This document shows, piece by piece, positions 28,902 through 40,323 of a DNA stretch of 64,000 nucleotides. Location: positions 65,127 to 129,126 of the forward strand of contig BGKB01000016.1 of NCBI GenBank assembly GCA_003116975.1. The letters run 5' to 3'. The notes beneath the pieces were generated by a model. It worked only from the letters and a program-made list of their open reading frames with translations, was not told where the DNA came from and made no database searches. The position numbers and the translations under genes were made by a program. Numbering within the stretch: position 1 is the stretch's first letter; every line of letters starts with the position of its first letter. The DNA is from Aurantiochytrium sp. KH105. Taxonomy: Eukaryota; Sar; Bigyra; Thraustochytrida; Thraustochytriidae.

Positions 28902-29389
28902 ATGGACGAGGAAGCGCAAAAGAAGATCCAAGAGCTGCAGCAACAGGTATGTTGAAACATTCTATTCCCTTGATGAGAGAGACAATGCCGGGCTCTGTCC
29001 ACTGACCAGCGCGCACTCAACGCCCCGATCTCTCTCACCCGTAGCTCGGCGGCAAGCAAATCACGCAGGAAAATATGCAAGAACTTGAGGCTCGCAAGCA
29101 GCAGGAAAAGGAAATGCGGGAAGAGATGCTCTCGCGCATCATGAAGCCCGAAGCCCTGGACCGCCTCAAGCGTGTTGGCATCGTCAAGCCCGACGTCGCT
29201 GAAAAGGTGCAAATGAAGCTGCTCAATGCTGCTCGCTCGGGACAGATTCAGGAGGCAGTCAACGAGGAGCGTGTTAAGACTATGCTTGAAGAAGAGAGTC
29301 GACTAAAGGCTGCTGCCAGCAAGGTCACCATCCAGCGCAAATCCTATTTCGACGACGACAGCGACGACAACGACGACGATCTTCTCTAA
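28902..29389 (+). CDS. PDCD5/TFAR19-family DNA-binding protein, two exons
   Basis: Exon 1 is 28902-28946 and exon 2 is 29045-29389, separated by a 98-bp phase-0 intron with GTATGT donor and CCGTAG acceptor. The product is 129 aa: MDEEAQKKIQELQQQ from exon 1, then LGGKQITQENMQELEARKQQ and onward. It has the PDCD5 order: N-terminal helix, compact helical core (MREEMLSRIMKPEALDRLKR, VGIVKPDVAEKVQMKLLNAA) with the family motif (A)RSGQIQ, and the end TIQRKSYFDDDSDDND, corresponding to the animal VKFNRRKVMDSDEDD tail. PDCD5 proteins are conserved in archaea and eukaryotes, bind nucleic acid and in animals interact with TRiC/CCT and TIP60. Without the intron the first exon would be missed, because the acceptor exon alone opens only at an internal ATG (29075). 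Confidence 0.92.
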
Positions 29390-29956
29390 ACTGCTCCTTT
29401 TCTTTTTCGGGAAGGCCGAAAGGACACGGCAGATTCTTTTTTCTACCACCTCAAGCTAGGTATGCCAGGCCAGGTTCATTCGCGGCACAACCGGGCTGCG
29501 TACGGACGGAGCCCCTGAATTGTTGCGAAGCCTTGTTGCGAGGCCTTGGAAGAGAGGGAGCCCTACAATTCCTTTCATTTCTTATTCCTTATTGCGCGAA
29601 CGAATGTTGAAAGTGTCGTTCAATCGATCGGCCGAACACGCGCTGGAAAAGTAAAGCTTGTGACGTTCTTGCGAGAAATGCCAAGCCAGATAGATACCTG
29701 GCCTCGTGGCTGCATGCGTTTGTGTGTGTATGTCAGTTTTCTTACAAAGAAACGCCATAATGTGAAACTCGTATGCAAAATGTTTGCTTTGTTGTCGGCT
29801 GCGACTGTCTGTCTCCTTGTTACGCAAAATGCTCATCGCATGCATGGTTCAACATCTTCATCACTCTTTTGGAAATATCTTGGCGTAGAGAGACTCGCGC
29901 ATGCGATTCTGGCCAAATTGTTACGCTCTTGCCGACGTCTTTTCGCTGCGACTCAA
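29390..29956. other. Convergent 3' flanks, nothing recognised
   Basis: Sequence between PDCD5 and the minus-strand EF-hand gene. It contains two close copies of TTGTTGCGA-GCCTTG at about 29520-29545, but no gene. Confidence 0.45.
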
Positions 29957-31051
29957 TTACGTCGAGCGAGTGAGCCATTGTTTGTATATTTTCCCAAGCG
30001 TGGCAGAGACAGACACAGCGCCCCTCTTTTCTCTCAAAAGTCGCCTGCGCTGTCGGTACCACCACCGTGAACCAAAGGTCTTCTCCTCGATTCGCTTTTG
30101 CATGCGAAACGCCGGGTAAAGAACATAGGGATGTTGTCGGTTGATCTGCTGAAATTCCTCAAAGTTGATGACGCCGTCCAAGTTCTGGTCAAACTTTTGC
30201 AAAACGAGCTCAATATTGTAGAATCGCTGTTCCTCGTCACCGTGCAAGAGTGAGACGAGCTGGTGGAGTTCATTGTGGTCAATGCAGCCATTGGTATTGC
30301 TATCAAATGCATAAAAGCAAAACCTTAGAATATCGTCCTTGCCAAAGAGGGCGTACGTGACGAGAACTTTGCAAAAGGCCACAAAATCCAAATGACCCTT
30401 GCGAGGGACATCCACCAGCTCGAATAGTTTTCGAGAGAACAGATTGAGGGGCTCATTAAGCCAAGCAAAAAGCTCTGCTTTGTCTACGGTTCCGGATCTG
30501 TCGCTGTCCAAACGCTTAAACAACTGGAATAAGCGGCGAATGTGCCACGGCGTGAGACTGTACTGGTCGCACAAGCGCTTCAAACGAAGAATGTCAAATT
30601 TATCGTTTTCGGGCAGGCCCCGTGTATCTTTGATCTCATCCTCGGTGCAGATCGACTCATACTCGTCATCTGCCTCTGCGGCCGAGGATGAATAGCTTCG
30701 TCGTCCAACGCTGCTCGCTTCACTTCCACAACTTTCGACTGCGTTATTGTACCATTCATGGCTGACTCGTGCACGTTTTTGCGAGCTGTTGCGTTTTCCG
30801 CCCTTGGACTGCCGCAAGCTCAAGAGTCGAGTGAGAAGAGGCTTGCTGTCGCTCTTCTCCAGCAGACGATGCCCTGTCTTTTGCTTTGACTTGTGCTTGT
30901 TCGATTTAGAGTCATATTCAGGATTTTCAAGCGTCTGCACATTGCGCTCCCAGCGGTCTGCTTCGTCGTGTTCTTCATCGTCGACGGCAGGACCATTACT
31001 GGCAAGAATGCTTTCCTCGCTTCTCCATCGCGTCGACGTCCAGCGACGCAT
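29957..31051 (-). CDS. EF-hand calcium-binding protein (calcineurin B-like arrangement)
   Basis: 364 aa from ATG 31051. The first ~150 residues are charged and disordered. Four EF-hands follow: loop 1 DSDRSGTVDKAE (canonical), loop 2 DVPRKGHLDFVA (degenerate), loop 3 DSNTNGCIDHNE (canonical) and loop 4 DQNLDGVINFEE (canonical). Spacing of the pairs matches the calcineurin B/NCS-like layout (RLFQLFKRLDSD... LRFCFYAFDSN... IELVLQKFDQN). A basic C-terminal tail (RWWYRQRRRLLREKRG) could be membrane- or target-binding. No myristoylation signal is present. It shares a ~400-bp divergent region with the TRF4-like gene. Confidence 0.87.
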   Translation of the reverse strand: MRRWTSTRWRSEESILASNGPAVDDEEHDEADRWERNVQTLENPEYDSKSNKHKSKQKTGHRLLEKSDSKPLLTRLLSLRQSKGGKRNSSQKRARVSHEWYNNAVESCGSEASSVGRRSYSSSAAEADDEYESICTEDEIKDTRGLPENDKFDILRLKRLCDQYSLTPWHIRRLFQLFKRLDSDRSGTVDKAELFAWLNEPLNLFSRKLFELVDVPRKGHLDFVAFCKVLVTYALFGKDDILRFCFYAFDSNTNGCIDHNELHQLVSLLHGDEEQRFYNIELVLQKFDQNLDGVINFEEFQQINRQHPYVLYPAFRMQKRIEEKTFGSRWWYRQRRRLLREKRGAVSVSATLGKIYKQWLTRST

Positions 31052-31452
31052 ACTCCTCTATCGTGACAAAGCTCTTGCGAGCCACCGCCCAAACAAGGAA
31101 TTAGGCTCTGCAAATGCTTCACAGTCGTCCTTTCCCCCAAGGAATTAAAAAAGAAAACAAGATCGGTGGCCTTGGAGTACAAACTGTCAAAGACCATGGA
31201 CCGCCCGAGTCCGAGTCACTCACTCGGCGCCAGACGAACGGATCAGAGCGCGCAACGCAAAAGTCCTATCTTTTTGCGTTGCGCACTTGCCGCTTTTTCA
31301 TTCTGTCTTTTTTTTTTTTTTTTCCTTTTTTTCCACCTAGGCTCTGTTATTTACGACACGCGCTCGGAGTGAGTCCAAAGCGAAAGGGTCCTCAACGCAG
31401 ACCGGGCCGCGGGGCGCCTCGCGGTGGAGCGCAGCGCCTCGCAGCGGCGGCG
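31052..31452. promoter_or_regulatory. Divergent promoter region with probable 5'-UTR intron acceptor
   Basis: On the plus strand a long pyrimidine tract (about 31303-31333, mostly T) ends in CCACCTAG at 31340, a strong 3' splice-site pattern. The TRF4-like gene therefore probably has a 5'-UTR intron, and the open frame upstream of 31453 is not coding. Confidence 0.5.
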
Positions 31453-34400
31453 ATGGACCCTTCACGACCGCACGATGACCTCGTGCACGCGCTGCTGCTC
31501 CGTTCGCGCACGGCGCGGGTGAGGTCGCGCGCCTCTCGATATGCCTTTCTGGCCCCCGCCAACCAGGGCCAAAGGGGCGCGGCGAACTCCGACGCAGGCG
31601 CGGGCTACGAGGAGATTGGCGAGGCAGGCCGCCGCGCCAGAGCCTGGTTCACAGGGCTCAAGGCGGAGGAGAGATTGGCCGTGCTCGCAATCTCCGACGA
31701 GATCTCGGTCAAGACGCTTTGCGACATGCTGCAGATGATCAAGGACAGAACCTGGGAATCGGGCGCACGCGCGTCCGATCTCGAGTCGCCTCTCGTCCTG
31801 CGAGGCGAACTCCGACGACGGCCCAACACGGCGAGCTTTTCGCTTTTGATCTCGCGCAAGCAAATCGATTTCGTCTTTCGTCGTACGAGAATGATTTCCA
31901 ATCGCTGGGAATGCTTTGTGCCTCTCCTTTCTCCGGTCGAGCTCGATGCATATGTCGCATCCGAAGAGCTGCTTGAGTCTTTTCGACTGGTTGGAACGGA
32001 TCGCATCGAGTTCTGCAACGCCAGTCTCGTGCGCGATCCGCAAGCGTTGTTTGCGCTTCTGCAGCGTGTGTCCCTCGGAGCATTTCTTTGTGCGGAGAGC
32101 ATTCCCAAAGTGGCACAAACGAAGCAGCTTGACTATGTTGAGCAGGCCGATTGGCTTGCGCGCGCTGGGTGGATTCCCGCAGGTGCTTACCTCGCGAGCC
32201 GCATCGAGATGCAGATATGGCACGCCTTTTCCACGCGTCGAATTGCGCGTGTCCGCTGGAAGGATCAAACGTCTCAGTCAGCTCATGCGCATACACAAGA
32301 GGCATGGAGATGGTTCCAAACGTTGCCTCCCGAGCGTCAGTCCGCAGTACTGTGGAGTAATGGGGCGTCGGGTAATGCTCTGTGCAAAGCCTGGAAGCGG
32401 CTTCAGATCAAGTACGTGTGCGCGCGGACCGAGATCGACCTCCGTGGTATTGGGGCCCATGCCATGCATTTATCTAAGTTTGCGTCGAGCGCCTACGGCG
32501 ATCTTGCCTTTGACATTGCCGATGCGCTTCTCACCGCTCAACGTGCGGCCCCGGAAGGACGCTCAGCATTTCGCAGAGTCATTGAGCCACTTGCTGCATT
32601 TGCGCAGGCCAACTTTGAGCCTCGCGAACCAGGTCTCTTTGCTTTTGGGTCACTCCGGTCAGAGCTCCTTCCTATACTTCAGACTGCTGTGGAGAGCGCC
32701 TGGCGTCAGATGTTAATTGAAAATCTCTGCGAAGGGGCATCTGAGAGTTCAAATGCTGCTGAAAAGTCACAGACCCCTTCCAAGAAATCCTCCAAGCGCA
32801 AACGAAAAAAGAACAAGTCTCGTAGCGCCGCCGCCTCGTCCGCGCCATCCCCTTTGCCCTCACCCTCGTCCTCGCTACAAACCCGCGAGGATGCTGCTTC
32901 TAGTTCGCCGACGATTGGTGGTTATGTGTCTACCCTGTCGGCCGCGTCGCCCATGCCTCCCGTCCTGGAAAAGTCCTCTCTTTCGAACAGCAAGCCAACG
33001 CAGGAGGTCGAATTCAATCCGTCATCTCCAGGATGGCAGATCGCTGGCTCGCAAAAGACATCAGACACACGCGGTGCATTTGCCGAAAAAGGCTGTGACA
33101 ATTGTAAGAAGCGTACGAGCAGCAGCAGCGATGAAGGCAACTATGAAAAGGAAATTGACAACGACGAGGTGAGCAGTAACGGTAGCAGCAAGAGCAGGAA
33201 TATACACGCCACACGTTTTGGCGTTGCCAGCAGTACGAACAATGTCAAAAGCAATGGTAGTAGCCGAAGTAGCAGCCCTTCGCGCTCCACCGTGACCGAG
33301 CCACTTCCTCGCGTTGACGAATTATCGACACCAGGTTTCGACGGCCTCCCAGCACCGCCGCCAGCGCCAGGTCAGGCGACAGCGCCGTCACCAGCGCCAG
33401 CACCAACGTCAGGATCAACATCAGCGCAAGCTCCAACTGCCGATGCGGGCCAGTCTAACTCGATTGTTGAATTTTCTTCTGATTCGCTGCACGCAGGCTC
33501 TGCGGAGCATCAGAATCATGGTCTTCGACGCGACCAGAATACGTACAATCTCGGTGCAAGCGCCCACAATCACATTGCCAGCATCTGGGGCACCCCGGAC
33601 GTGGACGTGCCACTTTTTGCATGGTCAAATCCCATGGGCTCGCACACATCAGTGGATGATGAACGTAGCTTTATTGCGAATCTTTTGGGTGATCTTGATG
33701 AGCGCACAAGTGACCGCGCGACGCAAACGGCAAGTCACCGCGAGGAGGCTAATTTTCACTTTGAAGACTCTCACCTCGACAACAGTCGCCTTCGTCACTC
33801 AAATTTGTGGGCCGGCGCCGTTGATGCAGGCGTGACGCTCGAGAGCGACGACGATGAGCAACACTCATCCAGGGCCATTGCTCGCCATGGTGAAGCGGAC
33901 AAGAAAGACCGTTCAGCGCCGCCTTCGGAGGATTTTTCATTCACAACTGATGACGAAGGACCTCCTCGCCAATCAATGCTGAGGGCGAACAGAGCTTCTG
34001 CTGACGGTGAAGACAAGTATCTCGGGGAGCTCTATCATGGTGACGCGTATGAAGATTCAGATGACGCTAGATCGTCAGGGACCGAGTCTCATGATGGTTC
34101 TGGGCGAGACGATGCGCTCTGGACCGAGACGACTGACGCTGCGTCGCATGTCGAGACTGCACGTTCGACGACTTCCAACGACACAGCAAATGTAAATGAG
34201 AGCGCGCTGGATCAACGTGAACCCGCGCCGGACGAACGTACAATATTGGTGAAGGAAAATGCTTCGTTACTGAAGAATGAAAGAGCTTCGCCGCTAGAAA
34301 GCGAAGCTGCAACATTAAAGGAGACCGGAAAGGCTACGTCTCCGGAGGCTGAAGATGCTTCATTATTAGAAAATAAGAAGGCTTCACTTGACGAGAGTCA

Positions 34401-35391
34401 GCACAGGCCTCAGCTCTCGGCAGCTGGGTCGGAAACTGCTCTCACGGAAATGGTGACATCCACAACAGAATTAAAAGACGGAAGTCACAGCGACGACGGC
34501 GAGTGGACGACGATTTCAAAGCGATGGAGACGAAGACCTTTTTCTGCAGACGGGCATCGGCGCAACTCCACTGCGTCAGCAAATGATGCAGGATCCCGCT
34601 CGAGCCGCTCAATGAATCGAAGGACGTCAAAGCGACGTAATGGGAGCTGCGGCGCGGCTTCGGCAATCATGGAGCACGAGAAAACATACACTGATGATGC
34701 CGCGAAGCGTCAGACGCGCTTCATGCGCTCTGACTCATCGCAAAGCGCAATTTCTCTGGGATCGACCCTCAATGATGAAGCAGTGGCTGATCAGGCATGT
34801 GAATCGTGTCTAGCCAAGGATCGGGAAATAGCCTCGTATCAGCGCGCCGATGCGGAGTGGCGCAGGTCGATCGAGGCCAAGCTCGATCACATCACAAGTG
34901 TTTTGGATGCCGTGCTCGCTGTAAAATCGAGCGTGTCTACTCCTGCAATGGCGCCCGTGTCGCAAGTGCCAGTAAAGAATGGCGCAGCGACGGCCAACAG
35001 CCTAGTTGGGACGGCCTCGTCCTCGCTAAATTCCACGTCGTATGCTGCTGCCGCAGCAGCTGGAACGTCGGCGCGAAAGCCTGCATCGGGGAAGCGGGTG
35101 GTTTCCGCTTCGAGTAGTGCGGGAATGAGTGTTGCTGGTGTGCAACAGCGAGGTCACGCCGCATCCATAGCGACGCCAATATCATCGTCGTCGTCGTCGT
35201 TGTCGTCGTCGTCGTTGTCGTCGTCGTCGTCGTCCGCTCTGGGCACCAAGACGGGGGTTTCGCGAAGCGGAGGCGTGGGGAAGACGTCGTCGCCGGTACC
35301 GAATGGTCTTCGGAGTGCGCCGCAAACTCCTCTCGCACGCCCTCGGCAGCTCTCGCAAATCGAGGCCCCATTGGCAGACTTTTATCTACCT

Positions 35392-35436
<45 letters not shown>

Positions 35437-37116
35437 GAGGGCAGTCATTTTGCACCGGGGCCGATGCTTGATGCCGTTTCAAGCCAGTATGCAATGTACT
35501 ACAATACGAACGCAGCTGGCGTCCTCTTTACAGATCCCTGGTTTTACCCGTTCCCCATGGATGCCGTGCACGGCCCGATGGTGCATCGCAGGCGGCCTAG
35601 CGTGCCCTTTCCTCGCGAATGGCACGGGCAGACCTTACAGGAGCAGCTGCAACAAGAGCTTCAAGACCAAGAGGAACAACAGCAGCAGGAACAACAGCAG
35701 CTTCAAATGGTGGACCCTGCACCTCCCCCGCCCCCACATTTGCGGCATCACCATCATCAGCAGGCACAGCAAGCGCAGGCGCAGAGTGCAGGGTCTACAC
35801 AGATGTTTCGCACAAGTAGCGCCGGCGCGTTTTGGCAAGGTGCGCCGCCTACGTCGATGGAAGGTATTCACAGGTTGGACCTGGAGATTGCCGGTTTTGT
35901 CGAGGCGTGCCAGACGCACCGGAAGCAGCGACTTTCTGCAGAGGGCGTGATTGTCGAGCGCGTGACTGGAGTTGTGCGGCATCTATGGCCACGCGCAACC
36001 GTGAAAAAGTACGGTTCGTGCGCAAGTGGTCTGAGTCTTCCCGATGGAGATTTGGACCTTGTCATTTGCCTTCCCAAGGTGATGCAGGACGACATTGCGG
36101 ACGAGCCGGGCCCTTTGGAAGGACGCAACGCCATCAAGATGAGCTGGCAGCAAAATCTTGCAGAGGCGCTTCGTTTTGCAGAGTGGATCGATGGGGACAC
36201 TGTGAAGACCATATTGACGCCTGTCCCGATCATCAAGCTGACGACGCTGGCGCCGGCGCGAGTCCAGCTGGACATTTCTTTCCAGACGGATCAGCACAAT
36301 GGGCTGGCCACGGTGAAACTCGTGGCGACCCTGCGCAAGCAACACCTTGCGCTAACTCCACTGCTTCTCATTCTGAAAAAGTTTCTTGCCGATCGCGGCC
36401 TTGGCTACGGCTATGCCGGTGGCCTCTCCTCGTACGGCTTACTCTTGCTCGTGGTGGTGTATTTGCAGAACGGGAATCCAGCTCTTGCGACGCCCGCTCC
36501 ACGGCAGAATGGGGCGCGCATTCGGAGCAGCAGCCACGGGCAGTTTTCGCATCACGCGTATCCGACCACCGTCAACGCGCACCTGGGGCATTTGCTCCTC
36601 GGGTTTCTCAACTTTTACGGGCGTCACTTTGACGCAGCGGCGATGGGGGTCTCGCTGGCCAAGGGGATATTCCCGCGCAAGTCGGAGAACTACTTTACCA
36701 GCGCGTCCTCAGACACGGAGAGCCTGCCGGGGCGTACGAGTTCTTTTCACCTGCGAGAGCGTCTTGGGGCGCCGACCTCTTCGCAGACGCGGTCTTCCGT
36801 GCAAGCGGACGCGTCTTCGTTCGACTCGCACCGCTTCGACCCGGTCTTCATCGACGACCCGCTCAGCCCCGGCAACAACGTCGGCCGCAACTGTTTCCGC
36901 ATCGCCTCCATCCAGCGCGCCTTTATGGACGCCTCGGACGTCTTGCGGCGCGCGCTCTTCGGCCACGCCGGCCAGCCCACTGCGAGCCCTCTCCTGCAGA
37001 AGATCGTGCGCTGGCCCCACTCGAGCGCGCTCTCGCCGCGGCCCAAGGCCGGCCAGCCCGCCGCCGCCGCCGCCGCCTCCGCCGCCTCCGCGGCCGTCGC
37101 CTCCTCCTCCTCCTGA
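31453..37116 (+). CDS. Non-canonical poly(A)/nucleotidyltransferase, TRF4/PAPD5-7 type, with very long N-terminal region
   Basis: About 1887 aa from ATG 31453 (GGCGATGG context). The frame is open to 31114, but that part encodes a polypyrimidine-derived Phe run and is more likely leader or intron. The C-terminal ~400 residues hold the catalytic module: GSCASGLSLPDGDLDLVI with the DLD metal pair at about residues 1533-1535, then PIIKLT, QLDISF (third acidic residue) and a PAP-associated domain with GGLSSYGLLLLVVVYLQ. These are the TRF4-type signatures, implying 3' oligoadenylation or tailing of nuclear RNAs for exosome decay or maturation. The N-terminal ~1450 residues contain a helical region (about 1-330), then disordered sequence with Ser, acidic, poly-Ser (TCG repeat, ~35180-35235) and poly-Gln (CAG repeat, ~35395-35434) tracts. 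This extension is several times longer than in known TRF4 proteins. Confidence 0.82.
35395..35434 (+). repeat. CAG microsatellite encoding polyglutamine
   Basis: Thirteen or more consecutive CAG codons give an in-frame polyQ tract in the TRF4-like gene. A TCG/TTG array encoding poly-Ser lies about 170 bp upstream. Confidence 0.85.
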
Positions 37117-37689
37117 CCGCTGCCGCGACCGGCGCCATCACCGGCACCGGCACCGGCTGCAGCTCCACGTCCAGCGCGTGCACGTCGATGTGGGCGATCC
37201 AGCCAGCCAGCAATCGATAACGTAGTAGTAGTAGTAGTATACTAGCATAGAAACCAAGTGCTGTAAACGCGCAGAAAAGGGAAAAGGGGGTGTGTACTTC
37301 CGGTGCGATACAGGCGCATATAGCCTGCGCTCTCTCTCTCTGTGCGTGTGCACACGCGCTGCTGCTGCACGCGCTGGCTCTGGGTCTGTGCACGTTTGCG
37401 CTGCTGGCCTCGCGTGCTTGGCCTGCTCGGCCTGCTCTGCTCGGCGGCGCGGCGGCGCGGCAGGGCAAGTCCCGATCGCGGCGCGGCGGCGGAGGAAGGA
37501 GGCGGAACGCGAGGCGCACGCGAGCACGCACGCAGGCCGAGGCGAGCGAGCGAGCGAGAGGCTTTGTGCACGGGCGTTCAGGGGGACATTAGTTGCGCGA
37601 GGGGAGGTGGGCACGCGCGCGCGCGAGCTCGCAGCTGCTCGCGGTGGAGATCGGCCAGAAGGCAGTAGACGCGCAGGCGCGGCGGGACC
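37117..37689. other. Intergenic region between the TRF4-like and K+ channel genes
   Basis: Contains a (GTA)n run at 37223-37239 and GC-rich 5' leader with GCGAGCGAGCGAG words before 37690. Long minus-strand frames here are antisense to the channel gene. Confidence 0.45.
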
Positions 37690-38682
37690 ATGGTGTACGT
37701 GTTTCAGAAATCGTCGTATGGCGGGGCCAAGATGACGACGCCGTGGGAGCAAAAGAAGATCGTCATGGGCCTGATTCTCGGCGTGTTCTTGTACGCTTTG
37801 ATCGGCGCCCTGGCGTTTCAATACATTAATCCTTTGTACACAAGCCAGGGTTTTGATGAGACGTACGACACGACGTTCAACGACGCCTTTTACTTTGCCG
37901 TGGTGACCCTGTCGACGGTCGGGTACGGAGACGTGGTCCCTTATGATGACGGCACGAAACTGTTCACAGCCGGCTACGTGCTGGTGAGCCTCTTTCTTGT
38001 GGGCTACGCCCTCGAGGTCTCTGACTTTTTGTTTTCCATTGATGTCGAGGAGCTGGAGGAGGGCAACGAAGAAGAGACGAAGCGCTTCATGAGTCGCGCC
38101 CGTAAACAGCTCGTCATTAACGTCCTCATTGTCTTCCTTCTCATGCTGGTCAGTACAATCTTTTTCGTCTACGTGGAGGACTACTCGTTCGTGGATTCTC
38201 TTTACTTTACGGTGACCACGCTGTCGACGGTAGGCTATGGAGATCTTGCGCCGCGAACGCACGAGGGTCGTCTGTTTGCGATTTTCTGGGTCACGATTGG
38301 GGTCTTTATGCTTTTTCGTCTCATTGGCAGTCTGATGGACGTTATTCTGGAATCTCGCAAGCTCCGGTGGCGTGCCCAGCGCGAGGAGCGCCAGCATGTG
38401 ATTCGCGAGCACCTTTCCGCCCGTGTTGGTATCATTGCCATGCGCAACGTCACCGACACGGAGGCCATTCAGCACTACACGAAGCGCGACCTGATTGAGG
38501 TGCTCACCAAGATGGAGTTTATCATGTACCGTCTGGAGCAGGAAGGCAAGGTGGATTTGAGTGACTTTCGCCGCCTTGACACTGCGTTCAAGGATCTCAC
38601 GCCTGAGAGCATCAACGCGGAGTTTGCGTCCCCGGAATCTGAGCGGGTCTTTTCCTCTATCATTGGCAACGTTGTTCCTTGA
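37690..38682 (+). CDS. Two-pore-domain potassium channel (TPK type)
   Basis: 330 aa from ATG 37690 (GGGACCATGG). There are two pore loops, each with the K+ selectivity filter TLSTVGYGD (residues 74-81 and 178-185), each flanked by two membrane spans: IVMGLILGVFLYALIGALAF and LFTAGYVLVSLFLVGYALEV around pore 1, VINVLIVFLLMLVSTIFFVY and FAIFWVTIGVFMLFRLIGSL around pore 2. The cytosolic C-terminal ~110 residues are helical and charged, with one weak EF-hand-like stretch (LEQEGKVDLSDFRR). Identical nine-residue filters support functional K+ selectivity. Vacuolar versus plasma membrane location cannot be read from sequence. Confidence 0.94.
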   Translation: MVYVFQKSSYGGAKMTTPWEQKKIVMGLILGVFLYALIGALAFQYINPLYTSQGFDETYDTTFNDAFYFAVVTLSTVGYGDVVPYDDGTKLFTAGYVLVSLFLVGYALEVSDFLFSIDVEELEEGNEEETKRFMSRARKQLVINVLIVFLLMLVSTIFFVYVEDYSFVDSLYFTVTTLSTVGYGDLAPRTHEGRLFAIFWVTIGVFMLFRLIGSLMDVILESRKLRWRAQREERQHVIREHLSARVGIIAMRNVTDTEAIQHYTKRDLIEVLTKMEFIMYRLEQEGKVDLSDFRRLDTAFKDLTPESINAEFASPESERVFSSIIGNVVP

Positions 38683-39012
38683 GTGCTCTGTTGTCGCCAT
38701 GCTGTTGTGTTTCCTTTTTCTACCTCCATACTATTCATTTCAATCGAACTTTCTTTCTTTTCGTTTTTCCTCCTCTGTTGTGCTATTTGGTGGCGTCTGC
38801 ACTCTGGCTCCCCTCTTTCCTTGCTTTGGTTTTCCCTCGCTTTTTTCCTTTGCTTTTGCCGCGCTCTCTTCCCAAGTTTTTTTTTTTTTTTCAAGACGAA
38901 TGTTGATGAGTGGTTGAGCACCCGCCCAAACAGATAAAGACAAGACAAGGAGCGCGCAAGTGGGCGAGCAAGCGAGCGCGCAAGCGAGCAGGCACGCAGA
39001 CAAGCAGGCAAG
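38683..39012. other. Intergenic region, T-rich 3' flank and GCGCAAG-containing leader
   Basis: T-rich tracts (38880-38895) follow the channel gene. Upstream of DPH5 the leader has AGCGCGCAAGTGGGC at 38952-38965 and GCGCGCAAGCGAGC at 38976-38989, a weaker version of the paired element seen before RPL11 and the carrier. Confidence 0.4.
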
Positions 39013-39909
39013 ATGCTGTACATTATTGGGCTCGGTCTTGGCGACGAGACGGACATCACTGTCAAGGGTCTTGAGGCCGTCAAGAGCTGTGAGCGCGTCT
39101 TCCTTGAGCACTACACGTCCATCCTGGGCGTGGACACAGCGAAACTCGAGGCGTACTACGGCAAGCCAGTGCGACTGGCAGACCGCGAGCTCGTTGAGAG
39201 CGGATCAGACGAAATTCTCGAGGGTGCCGAGGAGACTGATGTTGCGCTGCTCGTTGTCGGCGATCCCTTTGGGGCCACCACGCACACGGACATGTACTTG
39301 CGCGCTGTGCAAAAGGGCATCAAGGTGCAGGTCATTCATAATGCGTCGATCATGAATGCGATCGGGAGCTGCGGTCTGCAACTCTACAACTTTGGCCAGA
39401 CGGTGTCGATTCCGCTCTTTCAGGGCAACTGGAAGCCGGACAGCTTTTACGACAAGATTGAGGTGAATGCCAAGGCCAAGCTCCACTCGCTGTGCTTGCT
39501 CGACATCAAGGTGAAAGAACCGAATATCGAAAAACTAGAGACGACGGGCAAGTTCGTCTACGACCCGCCCCGGTACATGACCATCAAAGAGGCGATTGAG
39601 CAGCTGCTCTATATTGAGGAGGAGGTGCGCAAGCAAGGCGTGCTTTCGCGCGAGACGACGCGATGCGTGGGTGTTGCCCGCGTCGGCCAGGCCTCGCAAA
39701 AGATCATCGCCGGCACAATGCAAGAGCTTCTTGAAGTTGAGTTTGGGCCTCCTTTGCACTCGCTTGTGATTGTGGGCGAAACTCATGTTATTGAGGAGGA
39801 GATGCTCGCGCTCTTTCGCCCCACGGCAGAAGACAAGCGTGTCGAGACAGAAGCTGAGTCTGGCGCTGGCGAGGACGGCGAGGACGATGACGACAGTGAA
39901 GGTGCATGA
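39013..39909 (+). CDS. DPH5: Diphthine (methyl ester) synthase
   Basis: 298-aa SAM-dependent methyltransferase of the diphthamide pathway that methylates the modified histidine of elongation factor 2. The start MLYIIGLGLGDETDITVKGLE, VVGDPFGATTHTDMYLRA, NASIMNAIGSCGLQLYNFGQTVS and the FVYDPPRYMT segment are all hallmark DPH5 blocks, in order and at the usual length (eukaryotic DPH5 is about 285-300 aa). SAM-binding residues lie in the GLGLGD and GDPFGATTH loops. A Glu/Asp-rich tail ends the protein. Cytosolic housekeeping gene with no introns. Confidence 0.96.
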   Translation: MLYIIGLGLGDETDITVKGLEAVKSCERVFLEHYTSILGVDTAKLEAYYGKPVRLADRELVESGSDEILEGAEETDVALLVVGDPFGATTHTDMYLRAVQKGIKVQVIHNASIMNAIGSCGLQLYNFGQTVSIPLFQGNWKPDSFYDKIEVNAKAKLHSLCLLDIKVKEPNIEKLETTGKFVYDPPRYMTIKEAIEQLLYIEEEVRKQGVLSRETTRCVGVARVGQASQKIIAGTMQELLEVEFGPPLHSLVIVGETHVIEEEMLALFRPTAEDKRVETEAESGAGEDGEDDDDSEGA

Positions 39910-40323
39910 GCTGCGGAATGGAACGAAGCCTGAATATGATATAGTAGACGTATACAAGAGCAGCAACGATTTTGGACTGCGACAAAAGGATATGAATTGA
40001 CGATGTCACGCGAGTGAGACGTGGCGGATGAGGTCAATGACCGTGAAAGCGTGTTGTCATCTCGGATTGGAATGTTTTCTTTGTGAATGATTGGTGAAAC
40101 GCGAGTAGTTTTTTTGTTTTACGCTTCAGACAGAAGCGCCGTTTCGCTTGACGATGGAGACGGATGGCGATGAACCTGCGAATCGTCACTCTTGAGGCCT
40201 CATTTCTGTAAAATGGAAAAAAATGAGATGCAAAGTCAGCATACACAAAAAAAATAGGTAGTATCAAAGCAATTTTTTTCTTTTTCTCTTCAAATTCTCT
40301 TGTAACAGTCATCATCATCATCA
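39910..40323. other. Convergent 3' flanks
   Basis: AT-rich sequence between DPH5 and the minus-strand ankyrin gene, with a CAT run at the right edge. No gene seen. Confidence 0.5.

Noticed and set aside
31114-31452. N-terminal extension of the TRF4-like frame to an upstream ATG
   Set aside because: Encodes a Phe run from a polypyrimidine tract that ends in a 3' splice-site pattern; more likely 5'-UTR intron.
37138-38700. 520-codon minus-strand open frame across the K+ channel gene
   Set aside because: Antisense to a well-supported TPK gene. Its translation is Arg/His-rich and low complexity, an effect of high GC and codon bias.
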